From assembly GCF_900105165.1 (NCBI RefSeq), contig NZ_LT629740.1, forward strand, positions 1,240,001 to 1,304,000: a DNA stretch of 64,000 bases, written 5' to 3'. A program made the translations under genes and the position numbers. Origin of the DNA: Mucilaginibacter mallensis (lineage in GTDB: Bacteria; Bacteroidota; Bacteroidia; Sphingobacteriales; Sphingobacteriaceae). The notes under the pieces were generated by a model that saw only the letters and a program-made list of their open reading frames with translations, had not been told where the DNA came from and searched no databases. Shown here piece after piece: positions 32,091 to 40,390 of the stretch (within the stretch, counting starts at the first letter, position 1; every line of letters begins with the position of its first letter).

Positions 32091-32453
32091 TTAAGAAACG
32101 ATAAGGCGTTGAACTTTTTCAACAAGCTCGGTTAAATCAAAGGGTTTACTGATAACCGCATCACATCCGTAGGCAAAAAGTTCATTGTCGCGGTTAACAT
32201 AAGCCGAGAAAATAATAACAGGAATATTGTTGAATTTTGGATGTGTTTTGATCTGCCTGCAGATTTCGCCGCCATTGGTATCCGCAACGCGATAATCCAG
32301 GATAACCAGGTCAGGGATGAATTCTTCCATCAATGGTATAACTGTATTGCCCTTTGTGGTTCCCTGCACCTCAAACTGTTCATAAGTGAGTGTTTCGTTT
32401 ACAATATCAAGTATATCCTGATTATCATCCAACACTAAAATGCGTTTTAACAT
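32091..32453 (-). CDS. Receiver-only response regulator B
   Basis: The protein has 120 residues and is a single receiver: 'VLDDNQDI' carries the acidic pair, Asp 53 in 'LVILDYRV' is the phospho-acceptor, Ser 83 is in 'IFSAYV' and Lys 103 is in 'SKPFDL'. It is clearly related to regulator A (shared 'DDNxDIL' opening and 'KPFDL' end) but is divergent in the middle. No kinase or output domain is nearby. It is the most upstream of a minus-strand row that also holds the two zinc-ribbon genes. Confidence 0.92.
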   Translation of the reverse strand: MLKRILVLDDNQDILDIVNETLTYEQFEVQGTTKGNTVIPLMEEFIPDLVILDYRVADTNGGEICRQIKTHPKFNNIPVIIFSAYVNRDNELFAYGCDAVISKPFDLTELVEKVQRLIVS

Positions 32454-32670
32454 AGAAATTTTATTGAGCCAAAAAATGAAAAAATGTTTTACTATGCTAG
32501 TATCTCGGTAAAGGGGTGGGCTAAAATTGTAACGGATAGTATAGAAACAAATATAAACTACCTTGTATAGTATATCTATATTGTTAACCGGATTGTGACA
32601 AATAGCAAGGCATCAAAAATAGTGAAAAATAATATTATTTCCATAAATAATATTATGGGCAAGCATCATA

Positions 32671-33900
32671 TCAGAATGCTTCGCCCAGATTTAGTGAGAG
32701 TGCCGAATAGTTTCTACTAAAACCATAATCAATGGCAATGTTGGTATCGGTTTTTTTATTGAATTTGATACGGAAACCGCCACCGCCAGCGGGGTGCCAG
32801 TATACAAACTGGTTGGTAATAGGTTGGGTAACCGAGTTAACATTGGCAAACAATACAAAGCCAAACAATCCGTTACGGGTAATATCGCGCCTGAATTCTG
32901 TTTCATAATATATTAGGCGCTGCCCTCTGTAACGGCTCTGCTCAATTCCACGGCCTGAGCGCTGATAGGGGTCCATGCCTATGCTTGGTAAATTAAGATA
33001 AGGGGTGCCGGGGGTAAGTGACGTCCAATAGTAGGTCCAAAATGCCAGTATATTCTTCGGGCCGGTATGTGTTATGGAAACATATTTGCGCAGATCAATA
33101 TATAATGATTGCCAGTTATTATCACTCCCCAGTGGAACGGAACTATACCTGTAAATTACGTTTGCATAACAACCCGGTACCGGGTTCAGGGAGTTGTTAC
33201 GTGTATCATATAATAAATTTACAGTAGGCCCGGATGAGAATACGTTTTCATCTTCAGCTGTTCCATATTTATAGTTGGTAAACCTCCGGAACGCGCTCAC
33301 ATCTGCGGGCGTAAGATCAAGATCGATATAAGAATCCAAATCATAGCCAATGCCCGCAAAAAAGTAATTGGTTATGCGTTTAAGTGCGCTCTGGTAAAAA
33401 CGAATATATTTATAATTCAGCAAAAAGCTATCGCTCTCGGGCTGGTTACCACCAAGGCCCCATGTATATTGCGGATATACCAGGAAACGGGTATCACCCT
33501 GGATATTCCAGCTGTTATTATTTAGCCAGACGTTTGAGTGTATAGGCAAACCATATCTGCCTTTGAAATTAAAATAAGGGGTAAAACTAATACTTGAAAG
33601 GTTTGTGGTTGATCTATCGCCCATATAAAAACCCGCAGTTGTAGATGTTATTAAGGCTTTACCAGGGCCCACTATTGATGAAGAAACAGGCAGAAAAGAA
33701 AAATATAGCCTCTTTCTGCGATTGGTATCCGGTCGCGGTTTACTTATATGAAACAGTTCGCGGCCAATATCAATCAAATCTCTTTTTTGAATAATGGTAT
33801 CGCGTTTAATCTTAATAGTATCAGTTTTATTATCTGAACTTTGAGCAGCCAGCAAACCGGGTAAAAAGCAGAGGAATAGTACCGGTAACTTTCTGATCAT
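32671..33900 (-). CDS. Omp85-like (BamA/TamA family) outer-membrane barrel without POTRA domains
   Basis: The protein has 409 residues. A signal peptide ending 'LLAAQ' is followed by a Lys/Asp-rich stretch (30-55) and then a barrel of about 16 amphipathic strands. 'IEQSRYRGQRLIYYETEFRRD' is reminiscent of the Omp85 barrel motif, and the chain ends with a terminal Phe ('LNLGEAF'). No POTRA domain precedes the barrel, unlike BamA or TamA. Similar short barrels in Bacteroidota are annotated as BamA/TamA family; the role is unclear. It is a single gene. Confidence 0.75.
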   Translation of the reverse strand: MIRKLPVLFLCFLPGLLAAQSSDNKTDTIKIKRDTIIQKRDLIDIGRELFHISKPRPDTNRRKRLYFSFLPVSSSIVGPGKALITSTTAGFYMGDRSTTNLSSISFTPYFNFKGRYGLPIHSNVWLNNNSWNIQGDTRFLVYPQYTWGLGGNQPESDSFLLNYKYIRFYQSALKRITNYFFAGIGYDLDSYIDLDLTPADVSAFRRFTNYKYGTAEDENVFSSGPTVNLLYDTRNNSLNPVPGCYANVIYRYSSVPLGSDNNWQSLYIDLRKYVSITHTGPKNILAFWTYYWTSLTPGTPYLNLPSIGMDPYQRSGRGIEQSRYRGQRLIYYETEFRRDITRNGLFGFVLFANVNSVTQPITNQFVYWHPAGGGGFRIKFNKKTDTNIAIDYGFSRNYSALSLNLGEAF

Positions 33901-34026
33901 AGTTTTAGAACGGGAAATTATAGTTTGTAGTTTTTAATTTAACATAAATAAGAATTCCTGTATGGTAATATAATCAATTTAAAGTGTAATGGTGTGGATT
34001 AACGGCTTATTTAAGGTTTTTTAACA

Positions 34027-34152
34027 CTTTGCATGGTTCATGGCTGATAGTTCATAGCCATTGGTGGGACATTCAACAATAGACCGTTTTTACATTCCAT
34101 CAAGAAAATCATCCTTATCTTCGGCCATGAACTATCAACCATGATCTATGAA
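34027..34152. repeat. Inverted repeat, TTCATGGCTGATAG type
   Basis: The left block CATGGTTCATGGCTGATAG and the right block (GGCCATGAACTATCAACCATG) are near reverse complements with a spacer of about 60 bases. It sits just upstream of the Bcr/CflA transporter gene. No terminator tract is seen. Confidence 0.65.
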
Positions 34153-34160
34153 CGGACAAC

Positions 34161-35387
34161 ATGACTCGTAAAAGATACTTTTTTCTTATACTGATATTAG
34201 GCACACTTACCGCGCTTAGCCCTTTTTCAATAGATATGTACCTGCCAGGCTTCCCGGCTATAGCACTGGCATTGCATACTACTATTGAGCAGGTAGACCG
34301 TTCGCTGTCCAGCTTCTTTATTGGCCTGGCCTGCGGTCAATTGCTTTACGGCCCGCTGATGGATAGGTTCGGGCGTAAAAAGCCTTTGTATTTTGGACTG
34401 GGCTTGTATATTTTAATTTCGATAGGCTGTTTTTCAGCCACCTCCATTAATTTATTGATCATACTGCGCTTTATGCAGGCTATAGGCAGCTGCGCAGCAG
34501 GCGTTGCAGCAATGGCCATGGTGCGCGATATTTTTCCGGTGAAGGATAATGCCAAGGTTTTTGCATTGCTGATACTGGTTTTAGGTGCATCGCCCATGAT
34601 AGCGCCTACGGCGGGTAGTTATCTTACCGCGGCTTTTGGCTGGCAATCAGTCTTTATAGTGCTCATGAGTATTGCCATATTGATACTTATAGCTGTAATT
34701 TTTACCCTGCCCGAGAGTTATGAGAATGATCCGTTGTTTTCATTAAAGCCCGTGCCAATTATTACCAACTTTATATCTGTATTAAAGATACCGCAGTTTT
34801 ATACTTATGCCATTACAACTTCACTGGCATTTGCCGGTTTGTTTGCTTATGTGGCAGGCTCACCATCGGTATTTATGGAGTTTTTTCATGTAAGCGGTAA
34901 GCTTTACGGATGGATCTTCGCCGGATTATCCATCGGCTTTGTGGGCTCAAGTCAGCTAAACAACATACTGATAAAGTATTATAAAAGCGAGCAAATTGTT
35001 ATAGTAGCCTTAAGCGGGCAGGTAATTGCAGCTGTTGTATTTGTAATTGGTGCGCTAAACGGCTGGTTCGGATTGTATGGTACCATCGCCATGATATTTT
35101 TAGTGCTGTGCGGTATTGGTTTAACTAATCCGAATGCTTCGGCGTTATCCCTGGCGCCATTTTCAAAGAATGCCGGTACAGCGGCTTCATTAATGGGAGC
35201 CATGCAGTTGGGTATTGGCGCGCTGTCGTCATTTGCTATTAGTTTATTCAGTAGCTATTCAGCTATGCCAATGGCGCTTATTATGGCTGTTTCAGCAAGT
35301 ATCGCGTTAATGGTATTACTTATCGGTCGGCGAAATATAACTGAAAAGGTTGAGGCTGATCCCTCAATGGCGGTGGCTGGGCATTAG
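34161..35387 (+). CDS. Bcr/CflA family multidrug efflux MFS transporter
   Basis: The protein has 408 residues with 12 predicted helices. The family pattern 'SPFSIDMYLPGFPAIA' opens the protein, and the MFS loop motif 'GPLMDRFGRKKPL' lies between helices 2 and 3. 'ALLILVLGASPMIAPTAGSYL' is the drug/H+ antiporter motif C region. Members export drugs or sulphonamide-like compounds by proton antiport across the inner membrane. The gene stands alone and is flanked by inverted repeats on both sides. Confidence 0.9.
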   Translation: MTRKRYFFLILILGTLTALSPFSIDMYLPGFPAIALALHTTIEQVDRSLSSFFIGLACGQLLYGPLMDRFGRKKPLYFGLGLYILISIGCFSATSINLLIILRFMQAIGSCAAGVAAMAMVRDIFPVKDNAKVFALLILVLGASPMIAPTAGSYLTAAFGWQSVFIVLMSIAILILIAVIFTLPESYENDPLFSLKPVPIITNFISVLKIPQFYTYAITTSLAFAGLFAYVAGSPSVFMEFFHVSGKLYGWIFAGLSIGFVGSSQLNNILIKYYKSEQIVIVALSGQVIAAVVFVIGALNGWFGLYGTIAMIFLVLCGIGLTNPNASALSLAPFSKNAGTAASLMGAMQLGIGALSSFAISLFSSYSAMPMALIMAVSASIALMVLLIGRRNITEKVEADPSMAVAGH

Positions 35388-35389
35388 TT

Positions 35390-35496
35390 AGTCTTAAGTC
35401 GGAAGTCGTAAGGCCAAAGTCAAAAGAATACAAATCTAACTTTAGACTTACAACTAAGATTATTGACTCCGGGCTATCGACTTCAGACTAAAGACT
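35390..35496. repeat. Inverted repeat, AGTCTTAAGTCGG type
   Basis: Blocks around 35392-35415 (GTCTTAAGTCGGAAGTCG) and 35465-35496 (CTTCAGACTAAAGACTT) are partial reverse complements. The element lies between the convergent transporter and clpP genes and slightly overlaps the clpP end. Confidence 0.6.
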
Positions 35497-36181
35497 TTTC
35501 CCCCAACACTTCATCAATTATCCCGAATTCCTTTGCTTCGCCGGCTATCATCCAGTAATCGCGGTCGCAAACATCGTGTACTTTCTGATACTCCTGACCG
35601 CTGTGCTTGGCTACGATGTTGTATAGCTCCTTTTTTACTTTGAGTACTTGTATAGCTGTAATTTCAATATCCGATGCTGGGCCCTGCACACCACCCAGCG
35701 GTTGGTGCAACATAACCCGCGAATGTGTTAATGCCGCGCGTTTGCCCGCGGCACCGGCGCATAACAGTATAGCACCCATTGATAGCGCCATTCCGGTACA
35801 AATGGTACAAACATCGGGATTAACCAGCTGCATGGTATCATAAATACCAAAGCCCGCATATACGGAGCCGCCGGGCGAGTTGATATACATCTGGATATCC
35901 TTTTTTGAATCGGTAGATTGCAGAAACAGCAGCTGTGCCTGGATGATGTTGGCTATGTTATCATCAACTGCCGCACCTAAAAATATAATGCGGTCCATCA
36001 TCAGTCTTGAGAAAACATCCATTTGGGCTACGCGCATTTCGCGTTCCTCGGTTATATAGGGTGTCATGGCGTAGGGGATGTTGTTGTTTTCAACACGGGC
36101 TATGTAATTGTCTATTTGTTCAGTTTTGACATGGCAATGCCCTGCCGCATATTTGCGGAATTCGTTTTTATCGATATTCAT
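35483..36181 (-). CDS. clpP: ATP-dependent Clp protease proteolytic subunit, paralogue in a sigma-factor operon
   Basis: The protein has 232 residues with an intact serine-protease triad: Ser 134 in 'CTGMALSMGAIL' (the usual reading is GMAASMGA), His 159 in 'VMLHQPLGG' and Asp 208 in 'CDRDYW'. An N-terminal extension of about 35 residues precedes the core. ClpP makes the 14-mer chamber that degrades substrates fed by ClpX or ClpA. No unfoldase gene is adjacent. It lies 11 bases after a small gene and a sigma-factor gene, all minus strand, so it is probably cotranscribed with them. It could be a second, specialised ClpP. Confidence 0.93.
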   Translation of the reverse strand: MNIDKNEFRKYAAGHCHVKTEQIDNYIARVENNNIPYAMTPYITEEREMRVAQMDVFSRLMMDRIIFLGAAVDDNIANIIQAQLLFLQSTDSKKDIQMYINSPGGSVYAGFGIYDTMQLVNPDVCTICTGMALSMGAILLCAGAAGKRAALTHSRVMLHQPLGGVQGPASDIEITAIQVLKVKKELYNIVAKHSGQEYQKVHDVCDRDYWMIAGEAKEFGIIDEVLGEKSLV

Positions 36182-36192
36182 AAAATTTTAGT

Positions 36193-36465
36193 TTATAGGT
36201 TGCTGAATAAACGCTTTATTTTCTGGCTGAAACTGGTATGCTCAGGCGCGGTAAATAGTTTTTGATGTATAGCCTCAATTTCCTTTTTCAATTGTATACT
36301 GCCGTACTGATGTATGGCAGTATGGGCTTTTATTTGCCACAGGGCCTTATCCTGTAAAGCAGGCTCAAGTATCATGTTTACTTCAAAAAGTAAGGCATTA
36401 CCGGTATCCATCGATCCGGAAAGGTAGGCATCTATCTGCCGGGTCTCATTCCATGAAGTCTTCAT
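36193..36465 (-). CDS. Small protein between sigma factor and ClpP, possible anti-sigma factor
   Basis: The protein has 90 residues and is helical and charged ('MKTSWNETRQIDAYLSG' ... 'FSQKIKRLFSNL'). The opening 'IDAYLSGSMDTGNALLFEVNM' recalls the start of cytoplasmic anti-sigma factors, where it would contact the sigma factor, but no zinc-binding motif or membrane helix follows. It overlaps the sigma gene by 20 bases and precedes clpP. Sigma-bound regulation is the likeliest role, from context only. Confidence 0.6.
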   Translation of the reverse strand: MKTSWNETRQIDAYLSGSMDTGNALLFEVNMILEPALQDKALWQIKAHTAIHQYGSIQLKKEIEAIHQKLFTAPEHTSFSQKIKRLFSNL

Positions 36466-36976
36466 ACTGTAATGCTTTTTGTTTAATGGTTTCCCTTACT
36501 TTCTCCAGGCATTTATATTTCTGTACGGTTGCAGAGCGCACTCCCGAAAAACCGAAGGCGGAAGCTATATCTGTTAATGGTAATTGATCGTAATAAAAAC
36601 CTTTTAATAGTTCCATGCATTTGCTGCCAGCTTTCTCTAAAAAGTGCATGATGCGTTTGGTTGATGGGCTTTCATCATCCATATCTGCCGATACATCAAT
36701 GTTTTCGAGCGGGATATTTTGATCGTTATCCCGGTATCTTTTTAGCCAGAGGTGTTTGGCTATGCCGATAAGGTAGGCAATTTCGTTAGTATCGGTATTA
36801 ATGGTTTTTTCATAATAAATAACCAGCGCATCCTGGAAAACATCCTTCGCCTCGTCAAACGAGCCACCCCGGCGACTGATATAGGCCGCAACCGTAGGGA
36901 AAGCCTTTTTATAAAGCCTGATGAAAAGTTCTTCGCGCTTTGCAATTAACTGGTCCGGATTGTTCATAGTTGTCAT
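36446..36976 (-). CDS. ECF-type RNA polymerase sigma factor
   Basis: The protein has 176 residues. Region 2 is visible ('FIRLYKKAFPTVAAYISRRGGSFDEAKDVFQDALVIYYE' across motifs, with 'LIGIAKHLWLKRYRD'). Region 4 holds the helix-turn-helix 'LPLTDIASAFGFSGVRSATVQKYKCLEKVR'. It should direct core RNA polymerase to a small set of promoters. AAAGGA lies about 6 bases before the ATG at 36976; the ATG at 36967 is an alternative. It heads a three-gene operon with a small protein and clpP. Confidence 0.85.
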   Translation of the reverse strand: MTTMNNPDQLIAKREELFIRLYKKAFPTVAAYISRRGGSFDEAKDVFQDALVIYYEKTINTDTNEIAYLIGIAKHLWLKRYRDNDQNIPLENIDVSADMDDESPSTKRIMHFLEKAGSKCMELLKGFYYDQLPLTDIASAFGFSGVRSATVQKYKCLEKVRETIKQKALQYEDFME

Positions 36977-37038
36977 AGATCATCCTTTTATTAGTAAGTG
37001 CAATTTAGTGAAGAAGTATCACCATTTATTTGAAAAAA

Positions 37039-37434
37039 TTATTCCTTCACTGCCGTAACCCTTGTTCCTTCTTCGCCAAGTGTCTCAAATATCAGCTCCT
37101 TATCAGTTATTTCGGATACATAAAAAGGGAAGGTACGGGTTTTGCCACCGGGTAATATTTCGGTGTAGCGGATATTCATACCATCAAGCACAAAAGTGCC
37201 ATGCGATAATATTTTACCGCCCCATACGATGGTTAAGCTATCGCCCTTTGAAAAACGAATGGATGGGGATTCTTCCTGCAATGTGGATTTTGATACGCTG
37301 TCTGGTGGGGTTTCATTAGGATTTTCTACCTTAATATACTTCCAGGTGCCGTACAGGTTTTCGGGTTTAACAGCAGGTTTGCAAGCCGCTATTAAGAGCA
37401 GTAAAATAACAGCAGGCAATTTATATCTTTTCAT
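37039..37434 (-). CDS. Lipocalin-like lipoprotein
   Basis: The protein has 131 residues. The signal ends in a lipobox (LIAAC, Cys 18), so it should be lipidated. The mature part begins 'NLYGTWKYIKVENP', an opening typical of lipocalin-like small domains, followed by beta strands ('SIRFSKGDSLTIVWGGKILSHGTFVLDGMNIRYTEI' across several). The ligand is unknown. It precedes the sigma operon by about 60 bases on the same strand and may or may not belong to it. Confidence 0.8.
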   Translation of the reverse strand: MKRYKLPAVILLLLIAACKPAVKPENLYGTWKYIKVENPNETPPDSVSKSTLQEESPSIRFSKGDSLTIVWGGKILSHGTFVLDGMNIRYTEILPGGKTRTFPFYVSEITDKELIFETLGEEGTRVTAVKE

Positions 37435-37488
37435 AGGTATGATAAATTGCCTGCTAAATTAAGTAAATGGGACGTAATTAAGCGATGA

Positions 37489-37653
37489 TTACAAATGATG
37501 CCTCAACGGCTTGCTCATTCGTGATTCGGCCTGCTTCACTTCATCCTTTTCGCTCAGGGGCCTGTCGGTTTTTAATCCACCATTGTTAAGTGTAGTGCTA
37601 CGGGTGAGGTCTTTTTTGTCACCCTGCTTTGCTTGCTCTGCTTTCGTTTTCAT
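37489..37653 (-). CDS. Short hydrophilic hypothetical protein (54 residues)
   Basis: Reading from ATG 37653 gives 54 residues before a TAA at 37489. The protein is basic and hydrophilic: it starts MKTKAEQAKQGDKKDLTR, continues 'NNGGLKTDRPLSEKDEVKQ' and ends 'MSKPLRHHL'. There is no signal peptide or cysteine. The codons look like those of neighbouring genes, and a frame on the opposite strand that overlaps it is less credible. The family is not recognised. It lies upstream of the lipoprotein gene, 54 bases away. Confidence 0.55.
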   Translation of the reverse strand: MKTKAEQAKQGDKKDLTRSTTLNNGGLKTDRPLSEKDEVKQAESRMSKPLRHHL

Positions 37654-37830
37654 CGCTGTAGGTTTAAAAGAAAAAATTAGAAATATATTGAGTTAAGGTA
37701 TTACAATTTCAACGTTGCAAAAGTTTTTATCCCATTGTCATAAAAATGCTTGTTTTTATACTGATAAGGGCATTTTTGTTAATTAAGGTTAAAAGTTTAG
37801 GGTGCAAGAGCTTTTTTTATAAATTTAAGC

Positions 37831-38544
37831 ATGTCAAGGTGTTATATCCTAATTTTTGTTGCTTTTTTTACTACATCGTTTTCGCATGCTCAATCGGTGA
37901 TCAAGGGCCGGGTGTTTGAAAATAAGACGCGTATTTCGCTGGAAGATATCCAGATACAAAATCAAACCAGTAAAGCATTTACAACTACCGATGAAAAAGG
38001 AAGATTTTCAATTGCTGCCAAAACCGGTGATGTATTGGTATTTAAAGGCTTTGCCTACCTGCCTGATACCGTATTGCTAACCGATATGCACGAGCGTGAA
38101 GTATTTTTAATGCCGCATCAGAATTTTTTGGAGGAGGTGAAGGTAAATTCAGACACTACCAAAAACCTCAACAATTATTATGACCCCAGATTTCATGGGC
38201 AAACTGTGATTTATCAGCACGATAATAACCTGAATTATACCGGGGGCATAGCCATAAGGATGTGGTACTGGAAAAAGGATGAGCACAAAAGAGAACGACT
38301 GGCAAAAGAAATAAAGGAAGAAGAGGACAGGGATAAAATAGCCAGGGTTTTTACGCCGAAGAATATTGCGCAATATGTGCCTTTAACAGGAAAGGATATG
38401 GATGATTTTTTGGTATTGTATACACCCGATACCAAGGTTTATTTCGCCAATAATTTTAACCTGCTCAGTTATTTAAATGATTGTTACCAAAAATATTTAA
38501 AACTGCCTGAAGATAAAAGGCATCCGGTTAATTTAACCGAATAA
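37831..38544 (+). CDS. Exported protein with carboxypeptidase-like regulatory domain
   Basis: The protein has 237 residues. After a signal peptide ('FFTTSFSHAQ') comes a carboxypeptidase-regulatory-like beta sandwich (about 20-95): 'IKGRVFENKTRISLEDIQIQN', 'FTTTDEKGRFSIAAKTGDVLVF', ending 'REVFLMPH'. The rest (about 100-237) is charged and helical, without the barrel or plug of a TonB-dependent receptor. The same N-terminal fold usually precedes receptors; here it stands with a soluble tail of unknown role. No partner is adjacent. Confidence 0.8.
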   Translation: MSRCYILIFVAFFTTSFSHAQSVIKGRVFENKTRISLEDIQIQNQTSKAFTTTDEKGRFSIAAKTGDVLVFKGFAYLPDTVLLTDMHEREVFLMPHQNFLEEVKVNSDTTKNLNNYYDPRFHGQTVIYQHDNNLNYTGGIAIRMWYWKKDEHKRERLAKEIKEEEDRDKIARVFTPKNIAQYVPLTGKDMDDFLVLYTPDTKVYFANNFNLLSYLNDCYQKYLKLPEDKRHPVNLTE

Positions 38545-38603
38545 GTACGTAGAGATGCAAAATATTGCGTCTCTACGTGGATTAATATTGTAAATACAGG
38601 CTG

Positions 38604-39599
38604 TTATTTGCCTTGCGCTTTCTTTATGCTATCGGCTTTTGCCTTTGCACGGTCCTTGAAAAATCCTTTAAGTAAAAAGTTATGCTGAGCCGCCTCAAGG
38701 TCGTCATTTAGTTTGATGGTAGCCTGTTGTAGATTTGAGATAGAGCTTCTTACCTGTTCAGCGCTTTTAGGGTCGTTGAGCAATACGCCAACGGCATTGT
38801 CCTTGCTATTGAGTTTATCTGTGGTAGTTTTAAGATTCTCGGTTATCGCGTTAGCATTAGTTGCCGCCGCCTGGAACTGGTTAGCTGCCGCTTTTAACCT
38901 GTTGAAGGTAGTGGTATCGGTAAATAACTTATCAGCCAAACCGCCTTTGGTATTCATAGTATTGCTGAAAGTATTCAGCTGTTTTGCCATAAGTGCGGCG
39001 CTGGCAGTGGCAATTTGTAAATTACGCATTGATGCTTTCAGCTGCACGGCCATGGTGCTATCAGCCATTAACGTACCAACTGTTCCTTTGCCCTGTAGTA
39101 TTTTATGACTCAGTAATTTAAAATCGCTGGTTATTGATAGCAGGTTCTCATTGTTTTGCTGCAGGGTTTTCATCATATCATCAGTTGATAATAGTTTTGC
39201 AGCCTGTAACTGGTCACCATCCTGTACAATTGGGGCACCTGGGCTGCCGCCATCAATCACGATGATCTTGTTACCGATAAGTCCGTCGGAACCGATGTGT
39301 ACACCTGCATTGCGGTGAATGTATTGCTGCGAGTTTTCATCGATGCTCATTCTTACCCTAACTTCTGATGTACCCACAAAGCGGATCTCCTTTATTGTAC
39401 CTACTTTTACGCCTGAAAACCACACATTATTACCGGGTTTTAAACCGGCAACATCATCAAACACAGCGCTGATGTGTATGCTTTTGGCAAAGCTTTTTGA
39501 CTGGCCCCCCAGTGTAAAAACGCCAATGATGAATATTGCCAGCCCAAGGGCTAAAAATAATCCAACAATTATGGCCCGCCTATTTTCTTTTGCATCCAT
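38604..39599 (-). CDS. mlaD: MlaD-like MCE-domain protein
   Basis: The protein has 331 residues. One N-terminal helix (about 9-29, 'AIIVGLFLALGLAIFIIGVFTLGG') anchors an MCE domain: 'ISAVFDDVAGLKPGNNVWFSGVKVGTI' and 'IGSDGLIGNKIIVIDGG'. A long helical coil (about 150-310) follows. MlaD rings form a hydrophobic channel for phospholipids in the periplasm. It is the last gene of the mlaE-mlaF-mlaD operon (12-base gap from mlaF). MlaB and MlaC are not encoded nearby. Confidence 0.9.
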   Translation of the reverse strand: MDAKENRRAIIVGLFLALGLAIFIIGVFTLGGQSKSFAKSIHISAVFDDVAGLKPGNNVWFSGVKVGTIKEIRFVGTSEVRVRMSIDENSQQYIHRNAGVHIGSDGLIGNKIIVIDGGSPGAPIVQDGDQLQAAKLLSTDDMMKTLQQNNENLLSITSDFKLLSHKILQGKGTVGTLMADSTMAVQLKASMRNLQIATASAALMAKQLNTFSNTMNTKGGLADKLFTDTTTFNRLKAAANQFQAAATNANAITENLKTTTDKLNSKDNAVGVLLNDPKSAEQVRSSISNLQQATIKLNDDLEAAQHNFLLKGFFKDRAKAKADSIKKAQGK

Positions 39600-39611
39600 G
39601 GTATGGTAAAT

Positions 39612-40385
39612 CTATTTTATAAAATTATAATCAAAAAATGGTTTAACTCTACTGTCGTTTGTATCAAAAACCTGTTCAAAAGTACCCTCGCGCTGAAACT
39701 GACCCTCCAACAGCATTGCTATCCTGTCACCGGTTGATTTGGCGCAGGTAAGGTCATGCGTAATGATGATGGATGAAGTGTTATAACGCTGTTGCACCTC
39801 GTTTATCAGGTCATTTATCTCAATACAGGTAATTGGATCAAGCCCTGCTGTAGGTTCATCATACAGCATTATTTCGGGGTTCAATATCAGGGTACGGGCT
39901 ATGCCTATACGCTTGCGCTGCCCGCCCGAAAGCTCCGATGGCATTTGATTGATGGTTTGCGACAGCCCAACCGCTTCAAGTACCGATTCAACATTGGTAT
40001 CAATTTCCTTACGGGTGATGCCCTTGCGGTTACGCACCAGTGGAAATTCAAGATTTTTACGCACGGTCATACTATCATACAAGGCGCTGTTCTGGAAAGA
40101 GAAGCCTATCCTGATACGCAGGGCTTGCAGTTCGCGGTCATTTAATTTGGAGATATCCTCACCTAAAACCTCTACTTTGCCCTTATCTGGTGACAACAAA
40201 CCGGAAATAATCTTTATCAATACAGATTTACCCGTACCCGAACGGCCAAGCACCACCAGGTTCTCGCCCTGGAACAGTTCAAGATCGATACCGCGTAATA
40301 CCTCGTAATCATCAAAAGCTTTTTCAAGCCCGTGAATACGGATAACCGCGTTGTTGTAATCTATATTTGCCTTTCCCTTTTCCAT
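39612..40385 (-). CDS. mlaF: MlaF-like ABC transporter ATP-binding protein
   Basis: The protein has 257 residues with Walker A 'GRSGTGKS', the signature 'LSGGQRKRIGIAR' and Walker B 'LILNPEIMLYDEP'. 'AGLDPITCIEIND' follows the Q-loop/D-loop region. It drives lipid movement with the MlaE permease. The 6-base gap to mlaE and 12-base gap to mlaD indicate one operon. Confidence 0.92.
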   Translation of the reverse strand: MEKGKANIDYNNAVIRIHGLEKAFDDYEVLRGIDLELFQGENLVVLGRSGTGKSVLIKIISGLLSPDKGKVEVLGEDISKLNDRELQALRIRIGFSFQNSALYDSMTVRKNLEFPLVRNRKGITRKEIDTNVESVLEAVGLSQTINQMPSELSGGQRKRIGIARTLILNPEIMLYDEPTAGLDPITCIEINDLINEVQQRYNTSSIIITHDLTCAKSTGDRIAMLLEGQFQREGTFEQVFDTNDSRVKPFFDYNFIK

Positions 40386-40390
40386 GTCGC

